Positions 1 to 11,735 of a DNA stretch of 50,749 nt are shown here, in pieces. Below the pieces are notes generated by a model that was given only the letters and a program-made list of their open reading frames with translations, was not told the DNA's origin and ran no database searches. A program made the translations under genes and the position numbers. Numbering within the stretch: the first letter of the stretch is position 1; each line of letters opens with the position of its first letter. The DNA comes from Rhypophila decipiens (Eukaryota > Ascomycota > Sordariomycetes > Sordariales > Naviculisporaceae). The stretch is taken from positions 1 to 50,749 of the forward strand of contig MU858289.1 in assembly GCA_033297075.1 (NCBI GenBank), given 5' to 3'.

Positions 1-130
1 CCGTTGTGGTGGATTACAAGGCGTTGGGGTGGATTGAAGGCATTAGGGGCTTGGGAGTTGGTTGTGGCGGCTTGCAGTTCAATGGCCGGATTACAGTGGT
101 GGATTTTTTAGGGGTGGGTTTTACCACCTA

Positions 131-210
131 TAACCCTAACCCTCTTTGTATTAGTGCCTGTTTATGAAAGGACTAACGTTAGTGCCTGACTATGATAGTA
201 TTAGTGCCTG
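131..210. repeat. Interstitial telomere-like motif plus three copies of a decamer
   Basis: Positions 131-143 read as two CCCTAA telomere-type units. Immediately after, the decamer TTAGTGCCTG occurs three times, at 151-160, 179-188 and 201-210, each followed by a similar TAT-containing stretch. The flanking sequence 1-130 is rich in GTGGATT/GGCGTT-like imperfect repeats. No gene is visible in 1-320. This could be a degraded subterminal part of a transposon or an old chromosome-end scar; the sequence alone does not decide. Confidence 0.5.
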
Positions 211-320
211 TTTATTAACTCTCTAAAAAGATTATATTGTCGACATGAAAACTGGCTCTTTACCAACAGTTTGTCTCCAGCGAGTTCTTACCCAACCTCG
301 TCCTTATCTCGATCGGACGT

Positions 321-3300
321 TTAGCCTGCTGCAACCTTGGACATAGCATATTTGATCAAAAGAGAGATCACTCCTTCGCTGTACTGATCTCCCCTGATCC
401 ACTGTTTCTCGCAAAGTTCTTCAACCTTCTCGACCCAAGGCTTCCCTATCCTTTCCTCAAGTAGTATGAACATCGCGTCCTTGCTGTGCTCGTTGGTAAT
501 CCAAGCTCGTCGTAATGCCTGGGGGCCGATAACGGTGTTGCCGATATATTTACGCAACACCGTCTTGACTAAATCCTTTCCGTACCCCTTGTTGGCAGCC
601 GCAGCAATGATGAGCCTCTTTACATCGACCGACCTTAAAAAGGCATTATTTCTAACCTTGGGGATATCAAAGAGGCTCAGAAGACGTTCAAAGACTGACA
701 ATAATCTCGGGCCACGGATCTTTGAGGCGAGTTCCACCAAAACCCGGGCGTCGATGGGGTGATATTCGCCGCATCTCCTCATAAAAAGGTGCAAGTCGCG
801 AGATCGCTCAACGAGAAGGGGTAGGACTAGGTCTTCCAGTTTTGTGCCGACTAGGAGAGCAACTTTCACAGCTTCCAAGATAACATCCTCGGTGATGACA
901 ACACCGTCCCATTTGTCCAATATCAGCTCCATCTGCTGCCTGGCACCATTTCTTTCACCCCAGTGGGCAGCCTTGGTAAAGAGCTGTTGTTTTTCTGGTG
1001 CGGGAATTAGGTCTCGAAGAGAAACCAAAACGAACTCGACTTGTTCAAGGCTCAAGCAGCTGGCTTGGTGAAAGACGTCTTCAGTGGCTGCTTTGAGAGT
1101 CTTGAACTTGTGCAAGGTCTCTGGGTCAATACTGCCCGGGATGCACTCCATTTTCCATTTCAAGTAAAGGGCCACCTGGAAGTCGACACGGTTTGGCGTG
1201 ATGAAAACCCCCTCATAGCATGAGTTGTCTGCGAGGAACCGCCCCACCACCTCAACATCATCTGGTCCGAGACAGTCTAGCACCCAATTTAGAGGGCCGA
1301 TGGTTCGTCTCCCGGGTTGATTCACAATGTTGCCTAGAACGCGCGGCGTAATGCTGCGGCGGACGTCCTCGGCCCTGTACTTGCACCAGTCCTTGAACTT
1401 TCGATGCTCATCGGGGTCTGCAATTGATGGCGCCTTGACTGCTTGGAGATCCGTTAGGGTACGCTCAGTCACCTTCATACCACGTGCGGCGCAGGTAATG
1501 GCCTCAATCTTCCATAGACAATTATCTTTGTAATGGCGATTGTTCGTTTTCTGGTGTAGCTGACGCATCTTCTCAGTAATAGCAACGAATTCTGGACTGT
1601 TGCACCCCGTCACTGAGAGATAAAGATTGATCAAAGTACTGAAGACTTCTGAAGCTGCTTGGTGAGATTCTGCTCGTGTCAGAACTTCGCCGAAATCTTC
1701 CAGTGTGGATATCCTGTCCTGAAGAGTTTCTGGGGCTGCCCATATTAAACCACTATCAGCCATCAGTTCGAGGTGAAGCTGGGTGCGCTCACTTGGAATC
1801 GACGACTCGTATGTCATCTGCTCCCTGGAGACCCCCCAGTCCCAGACCGCACGGGAACCCACCCATGCGGATAAGCTGTCTGTAATACTGGCGGATGTGT
1901 CGCACCAAGTGGGAACTGGGTTGTCCGTGCCATTGCCCCATTCCGCCAGGTTCATTGTAACTGCGATGATAAACAGGTACGGGAGACCAGCCCCATCATA
2001 TACCGGACGTACGATACTAGGCAACCTGGCCGCCGGAAACATATATACCAGATCGTTCTTGCGAATCGACTTTGCTGCATAGTTACTGAGACGGTCACCA
2101 AGAGTATATGTATCCTGCTCTGACCGCCATTTTATCATACCTAACTGGACACCATTCGTCTCTCGAGTCGATTCTGCCTCGATTACCCTCCCAAGAATCA
2201 AGATATTTGTCCTCATGACGGCGATTTCGTGATCATCCCATGTCTCCAAGTGGGACAATGCTGAGTGTTCGTCTCCTATCAAGAGTGACCGGACGAGTTT
2301 GTGGAAAATCTGACTCCATGTCATGTCGTAGTTGGGCGAAAACCCCAATTGGGACATCGGAACCCATACCCAGGAGGGCGAATATCTTATCTCGCCGATC
2401 GGTGGCATCGTGGTCGTGGAACATGTCAATTAATGCAGACAAAGTGTGCACGCCCAATGTGAACTGATCCGATGCTATGTCATGCGTGCTTGGCGTTCGT
2501 GTGCGCAAGCGTGTTCCCATCACGAGGGTGGAAATCCTGTGGGCTCGTCTCATTGTCTCTTCCTGCCATGGAAGTGATTCGGTCTTGAGTCTCAAAACAT
2601 CAAGGCCGAAGGAAAATGCATAGCCATGCACTTCATGAAGGCCGTCCATCATGACAACCTCTCGAGCCGCAGCAACTTCTTGCAACACCTACGACATGTT
2701 GGTAAACAACTGGGCAAGACAAGGGCCCCATGCTGATCAGAACAGAGATAATAACACTAACCCATATACGACGAAACCATGACCGCTTCAAGACGATCGT
2801 GATATCTTTGGCATCTTGAGGTTCCAATTTGAGGTTGATATCGTGGTCTGTAATCGTCGTGCTCCAGGCGCAATGCTCTGCTGCTCTTCGGATGAACTCG
2901 AGACCTCGACCGTTGTCCATGATGGAGCCCACCTCATGGGGCGGCTCCCGTAACCAAACCACCACCCTGCCTGCCAGCGCATAAATACCGGTCATCATTC
3001 GAAACTGCTGAGTTTTTTCTTTGTTGTCCTCCTGGTTAATACATATCGAATCGACCCAGACAAACCGGGGCAAGATTGGATCTCGAAGCCGGACCAGCGC
3101 GGCATGGCAGTTCTCGCGGATTGACAACACTGAACATTCTGATCCTTCAACAACTTCAATATGGCACGTATTCGGCGGCGGACCCCAGACATACGATAAG
3201 GCATCGTAAGTATGGGAGCCTATCTCGCGTATGTGGATTGGATATTCGAGGAGTTGGCATCTAACCGGGGCGTTACCGTCTAGGTCAGGTCGCAGCTCGA

Positions 3301-3349
3301 TTAGCCGGATATGGTTCGCGGAAAGGGGCTTATACTGGTATTCTGACAT
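321..3349 (-). CDS. HET-domain protein (heterokaryon incompatibility), large, one frameshift
   Basis: Two exons: 3349-2762 and 2688-321, with a 73-bp GT-AG intron (2761-2689). The N-terminal third is a HET domain: YDALSYVWGPP near residue 48, then FVWVDSICINQED, and RRIW joined across the intron to VLQEVAAA, then DKIFALLGMGSD. HET domains trigger regulated cell death after fusion of unlike fungal strains. The following region (YDMTWSQIFHKLVRSLL, AAKSIRKNDLV) matches the usual middle part of long HET proteins. The last 450 or so residues are helical without a motif I recognise. The frame breaks just after LLGMGSDVPIG: one base too many in the run of four A and four C at 2339-2346 (plus strand). 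Removing one base gives 984 residues and a total length divisible by three. No splice pair bridges it without loss of conserved sequence. Start is the ATG at 3349, followed by a typical HET N-terminus. Confidence 0.85.
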
Positions 3350-3882
3350 GGTTGGTCAGGATATTGTCAGATTATAGAGACTTGAGGATGTAAATCAGGA
3401 ACATCGTGCAGGGTCTCGGTATACAACATGTTTGAAGACCGTATCACACATAAAGAGCCTCACTCCGAACAGATGCGTTTAACCCTCTAGGCAGCAGTGA
3501 GGGCACCAATCAGTCAAACGGAAAATAGCCACACTTATGGTACACTGGTCCATCTTGAAATTACATCACAAAAGGTGCAGATATTTATAATCTATACAGT
3601 TTTCAGTCAGCTGCACTACAGGTACGGATTCATGCAAGGGGCTGATCTCGAGAATGCCACAGAAGCGGTGTTCAGGCTCTGAAGTACAAGCCAAAATGTA
3701 CTAAGAAAGTCGTAATGTTGCATTTGAAGCATCGTTATGGCCTTGAATGTAGTCTTAACAGCGACTTGGAAATGGTATCGAGATAAGTGTATCTCTAAAA
3801 GGAAGATTCCTCCATCGTGTTGTGTGCTGGGTAGAGTGGCTGTGGGTCATAAAGGAAGATTTGGAACTTGTTTAAGCATCAA
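3350..3882. other. Intergenic, upstream of HET gene and tRNA-Glu
   Basis: No convincing gene. Only short ORFs without motifs or codon bias. It should contain the promoter of the HET gene reading leftward from 3349. Confidence 0.5.
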
Positions 3883-3954
3883 TCCGGTATAGTGTAACGG
3901 TCAACATATCGCGTTTTCACCGCGGGGCTCGGGGTTCGATTCCCCGTACCGGAG
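3883..3954 (+). tRNA. tRNA-Glu (anticodon TTC)
   Basis: A 72-nt cloverleaf. Acceptor TCCGGTA pairs with TACCGGA, the discriminator is G, the D-arm is TAGTGTAACGG (A-box), the anticodon loop TTTTCAC lies in a CGCG/CGCG stem, and the T-arm is GGGGTTCGATTCCCC (B-box). The loop sequence gives anticodon TTC, decoding GAA. The sequence closely resembles other fungal tRNA-Glu genes. No intron. A T-rich stretch follows within about 30 bp, as expected for a Pol III terminator. Confidence 0.95.
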
Positions 3955-5782
3955 GATATCTTTTGCCATTTATTTCGATTCTTTCTTCCTTCGCCCTATC
4001 TTCGTATTTTAGAGCTTTTAATTCAATTTTTATCTAAAACCAGTTTCTACTGCCGATTCTTCATGTGTGCGGAAATTTCGACTGACCGTTTGTACATGAC
4101 GGTCTCGACAATGCAGCAGTGCACCTCCACTCGTAAAACCATCATCATCGCATGTTCCTTTATATAGGCCCCCTCCCGCAATCCAACGGTGTATGTCAAA
4201 GGAAAATAGCAATTATCCCCAAGTTTCCAGGGGCGACAATCATCTCACAAAACACGGACTGACACACAAAAGGAGCAAATGAGGAGGGGTCCTCATCAAC
4301 ATCGCAACTGACGCTAATCTGCAAATGGGTAAGCATGGGTTTCCCAAACAAGTTTCACATATCGCCCACCCCCGCGATAATAAAACAAGGTTCCCCGACC
4401 TCACGATGACCCCACTCTCTTCGTCGAGTCTTCGAGACCAAAATCAACAATGTTTTGCGATTCGTCCCCAACTGCTCTTGAGAGGTCAAGCTCTACAGTG
4501 ACGCACAGACCTCGAGTACTGGAGAAAGGTGATGGCGTTTCGTTTTGAGAAGGTATAACACAATTGGAGTTTTGGCTGCTATATGACAAGAAAACCTGTG
4601 GTCGGTATTGTTCAAATTGGGAAGTTTCCTCCGGTCACCGGTCACCGGTCGTTGGTGGGTTGTTGCGCGCGATAACGGTCGACGCTAGACAAGTTTGACA
4701 ACACCACTGGCAACTTTAGCGTGCTGTCATGAACCAAGAGCCAAACTACAGTGACAGGACGCTGAGATAACTGATAAACCGCCAAATTCGTCGAGCGCAG
4801 TACATCGGCCCGGAGCTTCGGACAACCCAGGGACGCGGACACGAATGACGGCCCGGATATGCACGTAATAACGAGCCGCTGGCCCAATTGCCAAGCGAGA
4901 CCCTTACCAGGTACGGAGTGGTATGGTAAACTAGCGGCCCGTCAGCCGGGATGTGATGAGATCTGCGCAGGTTTTGTGCATCTCCATCACATCGACAATG
5001 CCCTTCAGCACCTTCTGCACAAGTTGACATGAGTGGCTATCACAAACACAGGGGCAGATACTTTGCTGACAGTAACCCGTAGTCGCCAAACCCTTATGTG
5101 CAACAAGACATTTTGGGCCTGTCAACATCTGCCAAGTACCGTCTTCGGATCCACCAGCTGTCAAGGATGTGGTGGGACGATTTAGGATCAACAGGGGCTC
5201 TTCGTGTCTCCGTCCCCAAGACAATGTCCAAGAGTGTCTGTGTCCCTTCTGAACGCCGGTGGTGCGACATCAACAAGACATGGCACACGGATAATTAAGA
5301 GACCCGAGACCAAGACTCCAAGATGTCCAACGGCCAGCGACTAGTACATTTTTGCGGTGGCTTCAAGCCTTCAGCTGCAACACTACCTCACCACACCACA
5401 TTCACAATGGACAATGGACACTCACCGCAGGTTACTCCACCTCCACAAGCTTCCCCGTACTCGGCTCCAGTCCGAGTTCGTTCTTGCACATTTGCCGTCC
5501 GTCTCCCCGGGTCAAGAGGTCTGATCGAGATCCCAATCGCAAAATTGTCAGTCGGTTTGTTACCTCTTTCCACCTTGGACTCTGGACAATTGCTCTCGCC
5601 ATGATCGACCTTGGACCTGGCGAACATCGCAGTTTGGAAAGTCGATGTCCTCAATTGTAGCAAATAGAGTTCTCTCACCTGCTCCTAGGCGGTGAGATCA
5701 CTCAAACTCGACGACAACCACTCTGGCGACCCAACCGGGGTGGACGTGATCTTCGCCGACCACATCAGCATATCCACAAAAC
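3955..5782. other. Long intergenic region
   Basis: About 1.8 kb with only short, overlapping ORFs on both strands and no recognisable product. Holds a small tandem repeat at about 4633-4651 (three and a half units of GGTCACC). The right end should carry the promoter and 5' leader of the receptor gene starting at 5783. Confidence 0.45.
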
Positions 5783-7157
5783 ATGGCGACAATAATAGAT
5801 GGAATTGGCCTCGTCGACAGCCAGTTTCGAACCATCTTGCCCGGCATCGTGCCCGACGGTCTGCAATCGACCATAACAAGAACAGTAACCCTCTCCGCCG
5901 AAGCCGTCGCATCGACATTGGCACCATTATCATGGCCAACAGCATCGCCATCCGGTCTCATATTACCGCGACCGTTTCCCTCACCAAACTCCTACGCCTC
6001 TTCCTCGCCATACTTGGCATCACCAACTGGATCCTCCCAAATACTAGCAATAAACCCAACCGACCTCGAACAACAACAATTACCTCCCCACCTCGACCCG
6101 TCTTTCTCCCACACCGACCTAGGCCCGCTCCTAAACGCCGTCTTCTGGACATTAACAATCATAGCGCTAATCTTTCTCCTCCTCCGCATCTTCATCAAAC
6201 TTTCCCGCGCGACCGTCTCTCTCTGGTGGGACGACCACCTCCTCATTCTCTCTTGGATCGCCCTGGCCGTCTCGGCATCCACCACATCGGCCTGTGTAGC
6301 CTTCGATTATGGCAAACACTCCTACGACATTGACCCCGGCAACTTACCAACAATGCCGTTCATCGCTGTCTTTGCGGGGTTCTTTTCCGTGCTAGCTGCT
6401 GCTTGGTCCAAGACATCTTTTGCCCTCACTCTATTACGACTGGCCAAATCCCAGGAGAATACGACAAGAGGGGTAACAGGGAACTGGATGAAGTGGCTCA
6501 TCTGGGCAATCATCATATCAGTAAATGCGATACTGGGGGTAGCCATGTTGACGATGTGGATCAAGTGCTGGCCGATCAAGAAAATCTGGGATGCAACCAT
6601 CACGGAGGGGTGGTGTATCGACCCGCAGAAGATTATAGTGTTATATCAGTGGAGCGCGGGGTGGTCGGGGGCTATGGATATTGTTTTGGCGTTGTGTCCT
6701 TGGGTCTTGCTGTGGAAACTCACCATGACAAGGAGGGATAAGATTGGCGTGGCGGTGGCTATGAGTATGGGTGTTGTTGCCGGTGTTGCTAGTTTTGTCA
6801 AGATGGGCATGTTGCCGAATTTGGCTGGGGATCCTGGTAAGATATTTTGCTCGGCTGATGGCTGTGTCGGTACTAACAAGGAGTATAGTTGATACCGTGG
6901 CGGTTACGATATGGGGCGGAGCAGAAGGGGCGATTACGATCATGGCGGCGTCGTTACCGGTGTTGAGGACGTTATTCAACAGGAGAAAGGACTTTACACC
7001 GCTGGAGTTACCAGTTAGCCCTGGTCAAGGGTCACCTAGAGATCCTATGGAGACGGATGTGTCAGACCACCAAGACCATGTCCATCGCGTGATTCCGATG
7101 GCACAGGTCGAACGTATACAAAGCGGGAGAGAAGAATCTGATGATAAGTTTTGTTGA
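5783..7157 (+). CDS. Seven-transmembrane fungal rhodopsin-domain (PTH11/SAT4-like) protein
   Basis: Exons 5783-6836 and 6889-7157 encode 440 residues. The 52-bp intron has a perfect TACTAAC branch site at 6871-6877. A long polar, Ser/Pro-rich N-terminus (about 115 residues) precedes seven hydrophobic helices; the first is at about 117-138 and the last contains AVTIWGGAEGAITIMAASLP. The WDDHLLILSW loop after helix 1, the invariant-looking Trp/Lys in AAWSKTSFALTLLRL, and the TIWxxxExxxxIxAAS helix 7 are hallmarks of the fungal rhodopsin-domain family. Members are plasma-membrane proteins. Some act as receptors for surface or host cues, but most have no known ligand. The tail is polar and acidic, probably cytosolic. 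Start context AACATGGC is good. Stands alone between two gene-poor stretches. Confidence 0.85.
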
Positions 7158-8504
7158 TCATACCCCCGGGTCTAGCATGGCGTTGGTATTTTGCATATCG
7201 GGTTTTACGAGCGTGGTATCACGAGGCATGATGTCGACGGTCTTTGTTTGAGAGTTGGATTCAATGTTCACTTCTTTGTATATGTATTATTTCCCCTTCT
7301 TTGCACCTTCGTGTTTGTATCCTACCTTTCTTTGCCTAGGCTAGCTTATGCACCGTCGTTGGCCGCCTCTTCGCATTTCTTTAGAGCTGCACTATTCTTT
7401 TCCTATAACTTACTATTATATTTATATGATGGTCGATCAATAATGAGTTCTGATATCTCAAATGAATGACGAAATTGAGAATTGACAAACTCGTCACATG
7501 CCAAAACACGGCCCGCCATACTGAGCTCCGTAAGACCGAAGAGTATCATGGTGACGGATGTCGTGTCGCACCCCGACCAGCCATTCGGACGCGGTAGTGT
7601 TCACGCAACCTCCCATTCCGGGTCCCGAATTCGGCATAGACGAATAAAGCTCAAAGTCGCGCAAAAACGTGGCAGACAGACATTGACCTCTCTTGGCGGT
7701 CGATCATTGGTCTCGCTACCAGAGATCAAAGTACAGCTTGCAGAGCCGATATTGTTCATCATTCATCGAGACCGTGCCGGTGACTTGAGACTTCTTTTAG
7801 TTTGTCTTGGGATCAATGCTGATTTGGTGCTGGGTTTGGATCTCACGTTCCACTCTCACCAACCACATCTCACACAGACGAGCAATTGCCGACATCGGCA
7901 TATACATGGACACCCGCAAGAGCTAACCTGACCGTGGTCTTTATCTTTGGGGAAGTTATTTCGGTGCACTTCGAGAAGAACCAACAGCCATCAACCGAAG
8001 AAACGCAGCCAAGCCAGTGGTAACATGGTCTCCCCGCCCATCTTCATACTGTAAGACTGATCGAAACAGTTGTCTGCAGTCACAACAAAGAGGCTAATTG
8101 GTTTGCTACCGGTGATCGTCTTTCTTGCTATCATGGAGATGTTCATTTATATGGGCGATTCCTGTTGAGAGTATGTTGGAATATGACCAACCGGTCAATG
8201 CCACCCCAACATAGTTGTGTCACGTTGAGTATATTTTATTACGAACAAAGCCATGAAGATGTTTACTTTGAATGGTACCAGCACACGGTACATGTACAAA
8301 CGACGCTTGCCATCACTTGCGAACCACGGCTTGTTCCTGCCTTGAATACGGAATTTGGGTATATCCAACGAAGACAAATTCTACAATGGCACAAAGACGC
8401 TCAGAAAATATATGTCGGTATGAATTGGGCAGATCAACTGGAGACGGCCTTAGTCTTCCTGTCACCATATCGTCGAGCTACCAAGTCTTTCCGTAGAATA
8501 CGCC
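7158..8504. other. Intergenic region
   Basis: 3' end of the receptor gene (T-rich to about 7430) followed by about 1 kb without a supported gene. A 149-codon ORF at 7482-7931 and a 191-codon ORF at 8165-8740 have no motif. The latter overlaps the start of the C2H2 paralogue in another frame, so both are judged spurious. Confidence 0.45.
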
Positions 8505-9533
8505 ATGACATCCAACATCCCAACCACCATCTCAGAGAAAGCCGCGGAAGTTCTCACGCAGCTAGAAAACTGGAAGCAGATCGACAAGCAGAACCACACC
8601 GCCAAGCCAAACAACGCTGCATCTCTCTTTCGGACTTGGTGCATCGACAACTGCGTTTTTACAGACGATCAGACATGCCTCGACTGGAGGCTCCGAAATG
8701 TTCGGTGTGTTTCGACGATAATCCAAGCCGATCTTGTTGATATTTCGAATTCTGCGAACCATAAGACCCAAAACTATTTACAGACCCGGAAGATACTTTC
8801 AGCATCGTGAAGGGGCAAGCTGACTGACAGTTCAATCTACCCTTTAGATCTTATAGAAGCCCTGAGCCGACAGCGAGAGAATCCTAATGACCAAGCCTCT
8901 GACTCCGACCAGTGGTCTTGTCTCCAGCGGCCGGGGATCCCTTACAGACTTATCATAAAGCTCGTCAAACGGTGCCAAGCATTCCGCGATAATGGCGTAG
9001 TAAGCCAAGTGTCGAGCATTGAGCTATCCCATGACCCAAATGGGTTCTATGGTCAGCGACTACGAGGCTTTGAAATTCAAGCTTCCACCCCGAAGTTTGG
9101 GGAATATATGGCCGGGATTGTCCATCAAAAGGTCCCTGAAGCCCCATCCTTTCTCCAAGAGGGCGTCGTCCAATCCATCGCGTTGAGAAGAAATAACTTT
9201 CTGTGTCTTGAGCAAATAAAATAAAAAACCAACTACCCACCTTTGCCAGGCCACGTCGAAACTTTTGTCTCCCCTTCAGAGCTATCCGGGGCCGATAAGA
9301 TAGACGGCAAATCCAACGAGGTTTTGCGCAATCTCCTAGACCAGGAGACGGGAAAGGAAGAAGGGAAAACCACCACCTCGTCATCTCCCCAATCCTTCCA
9401 CATGACTCTCGAGGATATGGAAGCCATGATACCACCGGCTCCAACACCACTTCCATCTAGTAACCTCGCTCAGTGCCCTACCTGCTACATGGTCTGTCAC
9501 AAGTCCCAACTGCAAGGCCAAGAATGGATGTAA
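8505..9533 (+). pseudogene. Decayed tandem copy 1 of C2H2-type protein
   Basis: Paralogue of the gene at 9907-11456. It begins MTSNIPTTISEKAAEVLTQL, matching MASNIPNAISDQAEECLKQL of copy 2, and continues through LFRTWCIDNCVFTDD and CLDWRLRNV. The frame is then lost (stop at 8808-8810) and no splice donor is seen where copy 2 has one. Homology returns at about 8990-9533 with ALRRNNFLCLEQIK (copy 2: VTRRNNFLYLRQQ), MEAMIPPAPTPLPS and CPTCYMVC. In-frame TAA at 9222-9224 interrupts an ungapped alignment of 17 residues with copy 2. The reading stops at EWM followed by GTAAGT, the position of copy 2's second donor, but no equivalent of its 3' half follows. The gene is 3'-truncated. Confidence 0.75.
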
Positions 9534-9906
9534 GTGAACTTGAATCCACGCCGCCATACTTTTTGTTATTCGGTGACTCGCCGTTTACATGTCCTGGCCA
9601 ACACTACTTACAGCACTTATACCGACATGTAACCCCGTTATGGATGGCCAACTTGCACTGTTGCGGTGAACAGGTGCTCGGACAGAACAAAGAGCCTTTA
9701 TGCGTCTGTGGCCCAACAACATGATCCGGTCTCGTATAGAGTTGCAGCGGCGCATACGTCTTTCCCGCCCCGACCAACATGGAGCGGGCTCGCCAGAACA
9801 AGAAGACATTATTCCCATTCCTGCCAGTGGGCATATAACGTCAACCCTGAACTTGTTCAAGCCAGTATACTACTACTCTTCGACACGCTTTCTGGCCGTT
9901 CATGCA

Positions 9907-11456
9907 ATGGCGTCCAACATTCCGAACGCTATTTCGGACCAGGCCGAAGAATGTCTGAAGCAGCTCGAGTATTGGAAAAAAGTCGACAAGCAATATACCT
10001 CGAGGGCTGATGACGCTATATCTCTCTTCAGAATCTGGTGCATCGACAACTTCGTCTTCACGAACGATGAGATGTGCCTTGATTGGAGACTACGGAACGT
10101 CCCGGTATTTTCAGCGTCAATTCAGAGCCTCTTCGAAGATATGTTGGCATCTGTGCGGAGTAAGTGCCCAACACAGCTCGGAGCTCCTTCATTTTCCTCA
10201 ACCAAAGTTTGTGCATCCCACTCACCAGGTGCTTCACATCGGAGTCAAACAGAGGCCGTTAGCTACATTTCACAGCGACAAACCGATCAAGGCATTATTG
10301 ACGATACCGAAGAATTGACCACGAGTCCCTCGCTCTTGGCGTCGGAGGATATCGATGACATCCAGAAAAGGCTCTTTGGGCTCTGTGAGGCAATACATCG
10401 GTCTGGAATCCTGAGCACGTTCTCGAAACTATCCCACTGTAGACCTCACGAGTCCCAAGACAGTACAGAGCAGTTCCGCCAATTTGTGACCCGATTCATC
10501 GAGACCCGATTTGACAAAGCCAAAGACTTGGTGAAACCACGTTTGGTCGAATCCATTGTCACGAGGAGAAATAATTTTCTCTATCTTCGGCAACAAGACG
10601 AAGTAGCACACAAAGTGCCACTCCCAAACCATGTGGGAAGTAACTCACAGTCCTCCCAACAGCATGAGGTTCTGACGGCAGATGCCAGTCGAATTATTCA
10701 CAGACCTCATCGTACAGGGTCTTCGTCTACCAGGGGCGTTGATTTCATGGATGCAATGATACCAATGCCGCCCAAGCCAATCGGGTCTACCGACTACGTC
10801 AGCTGCCCCTACTGCTTTTTAGTCTTTGACACGGACCAGATTGACGACAAAGACTGGAGGTACTTCAATAATGCACATTGCTGTTCCGTTCCACCAAGCT
10901 AACCCACACCAGGCGCCATTTCATGAGAGGCTTGATGCCGTACATCTGCCTTCTAGACGACTGCCCTTAACCAGACATACTGTTCTAAACATCTAGAGAC
11001 TGGCTCAACCACATGGCTTGCCGACATGATCCAATAATCACCTGGAACTGCGGTAACAGATCACATCGTCGGCATCTTCGATTCTCCAATCCTTCTGAAA
11101 TCAAGCAACATATGCTGACTGACCACGCCGAGTGCTACAAGGACACGGAAGATATCGACTACCTTGTTGAGCTGTCCAAAGTTGTTTTGCCAAGGGAAAA
11201 TCCGCTGAATGACTGTCCGCTATGTCAAGGCCAAACAGATACAACTTTCATGAGCCTGTCCGAGCTCCTGGGCCATATTACCGAGCATCTAGTCGAGCTG
11301 GCCATGCTCTCGCTTCCTAAGGACCAAGACGGCGCCGACGAGTGGTCAACCAAGACGCAGACACCAAAGGCTCTATATGGTGCTCAACCACCAGACGAGG
11401 AGGCCAAGCCTCGGGATACCCGAGACTTTATGGATATTGGTGGGGGGCCCGTTTGA
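9907..11456 (+). CDS. C2H2-type domain-containing protein, copy 2 (possibly a pseudogene)
   Basis: Model: 9907-10159, 10229-10859, 10913-10939, 10997-11456 (456 residues). The start is chosen because MASNIPNAIS aligns with copy 1. Intron 1 (69 bp, GTAAGT) and intron 2 (53 bp) are well formed. The C-terminal half carries spaced Cys/His motifs of a common fungal family: CPYCFLVF, WRRHFMRGLMPYICLLDDC, DWLNHM, HMLTDHAECY, and CPLCQ followed by LLGHITEHLVELAMLSLP. The role is unknown; such proteins often lie near NLR/HET genes. Between LLDDC and TSRDWLNHM, two in-frame TAA codons occur (10968-10970, 10986-10988) inside sequence that looks conserved. A 57-bp in-frame GTACAT...CTAG segment (10940-10996) covering both could be spliced out. 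Hence either a nonsense-mutated gene or one saved by a new intron. Confidence 0.6.
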
Positions 11457-11569
11457 CGGTTTCGTATATCAAAGAGTGTGGTTTTGTAACCTTGTTTTTA
11501 TTCTGGTTTGGTAGTCTATGAGCCTATAGCAAGGAAAACAATAGTAAAAGAACGTCATGTGAATATATC

Positions 11570-11595
11570 AAAAAAAAAAAAAAAAAGAAAAAAAA
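11570..11595 (+). repeat. Poly(A) tract between convergent genes
   Basis: Seventeen A, one G, eight A. It lies in the 279-bp space (11457-11735) between the convergent C2H2 and NLP genes, where no other feature is visible. No target-site duplication or retroelement sequence flanks it, so a simple homopolymer is the cautious reading. Confidence 0.7.
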
Positions 11596-11735
11596 CCCAC
11601 CCGTGTATGCGATCTCAAAACAAAGGGAAAAGGAATGGTTATTATCAGCCCGAGGGGGGAGTAAAAAAAGGAAAGTAATCCAGTTGATGATAGGTATCAA
11701 AGAAAGGGGCCAAGTCTCGCCCTCACCCTCACGAC

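Noticed and set aside
2290..2370. Intron explaining the frame change in the first HET gene
   Set aside because: A GTATGG...GGAG segment of about 56 bp exists but would delete sequence (GFSPNYDMTW) that matches the normal HET continuation. One extra base explains the break better.
5692..6333. 213-codon plus-strand ORF overlapping the rhodopsin gene
   Set aside because: Arg/Pro/His-rich shadow frame of a C-rich coding region; the overlapping frame has seven helices and family motifs.
7482..7931. 149-codon ORF
   Set aside because: No motif, no intron or codon signal, and low-complexity composition at the end; likely chance.
11570..11595. Poly(A) tail of a retroposed gene or LINE
   Set aside because: No target-site duplication or reverse-transcriptase-like sequence nearby; simple homopolymer.
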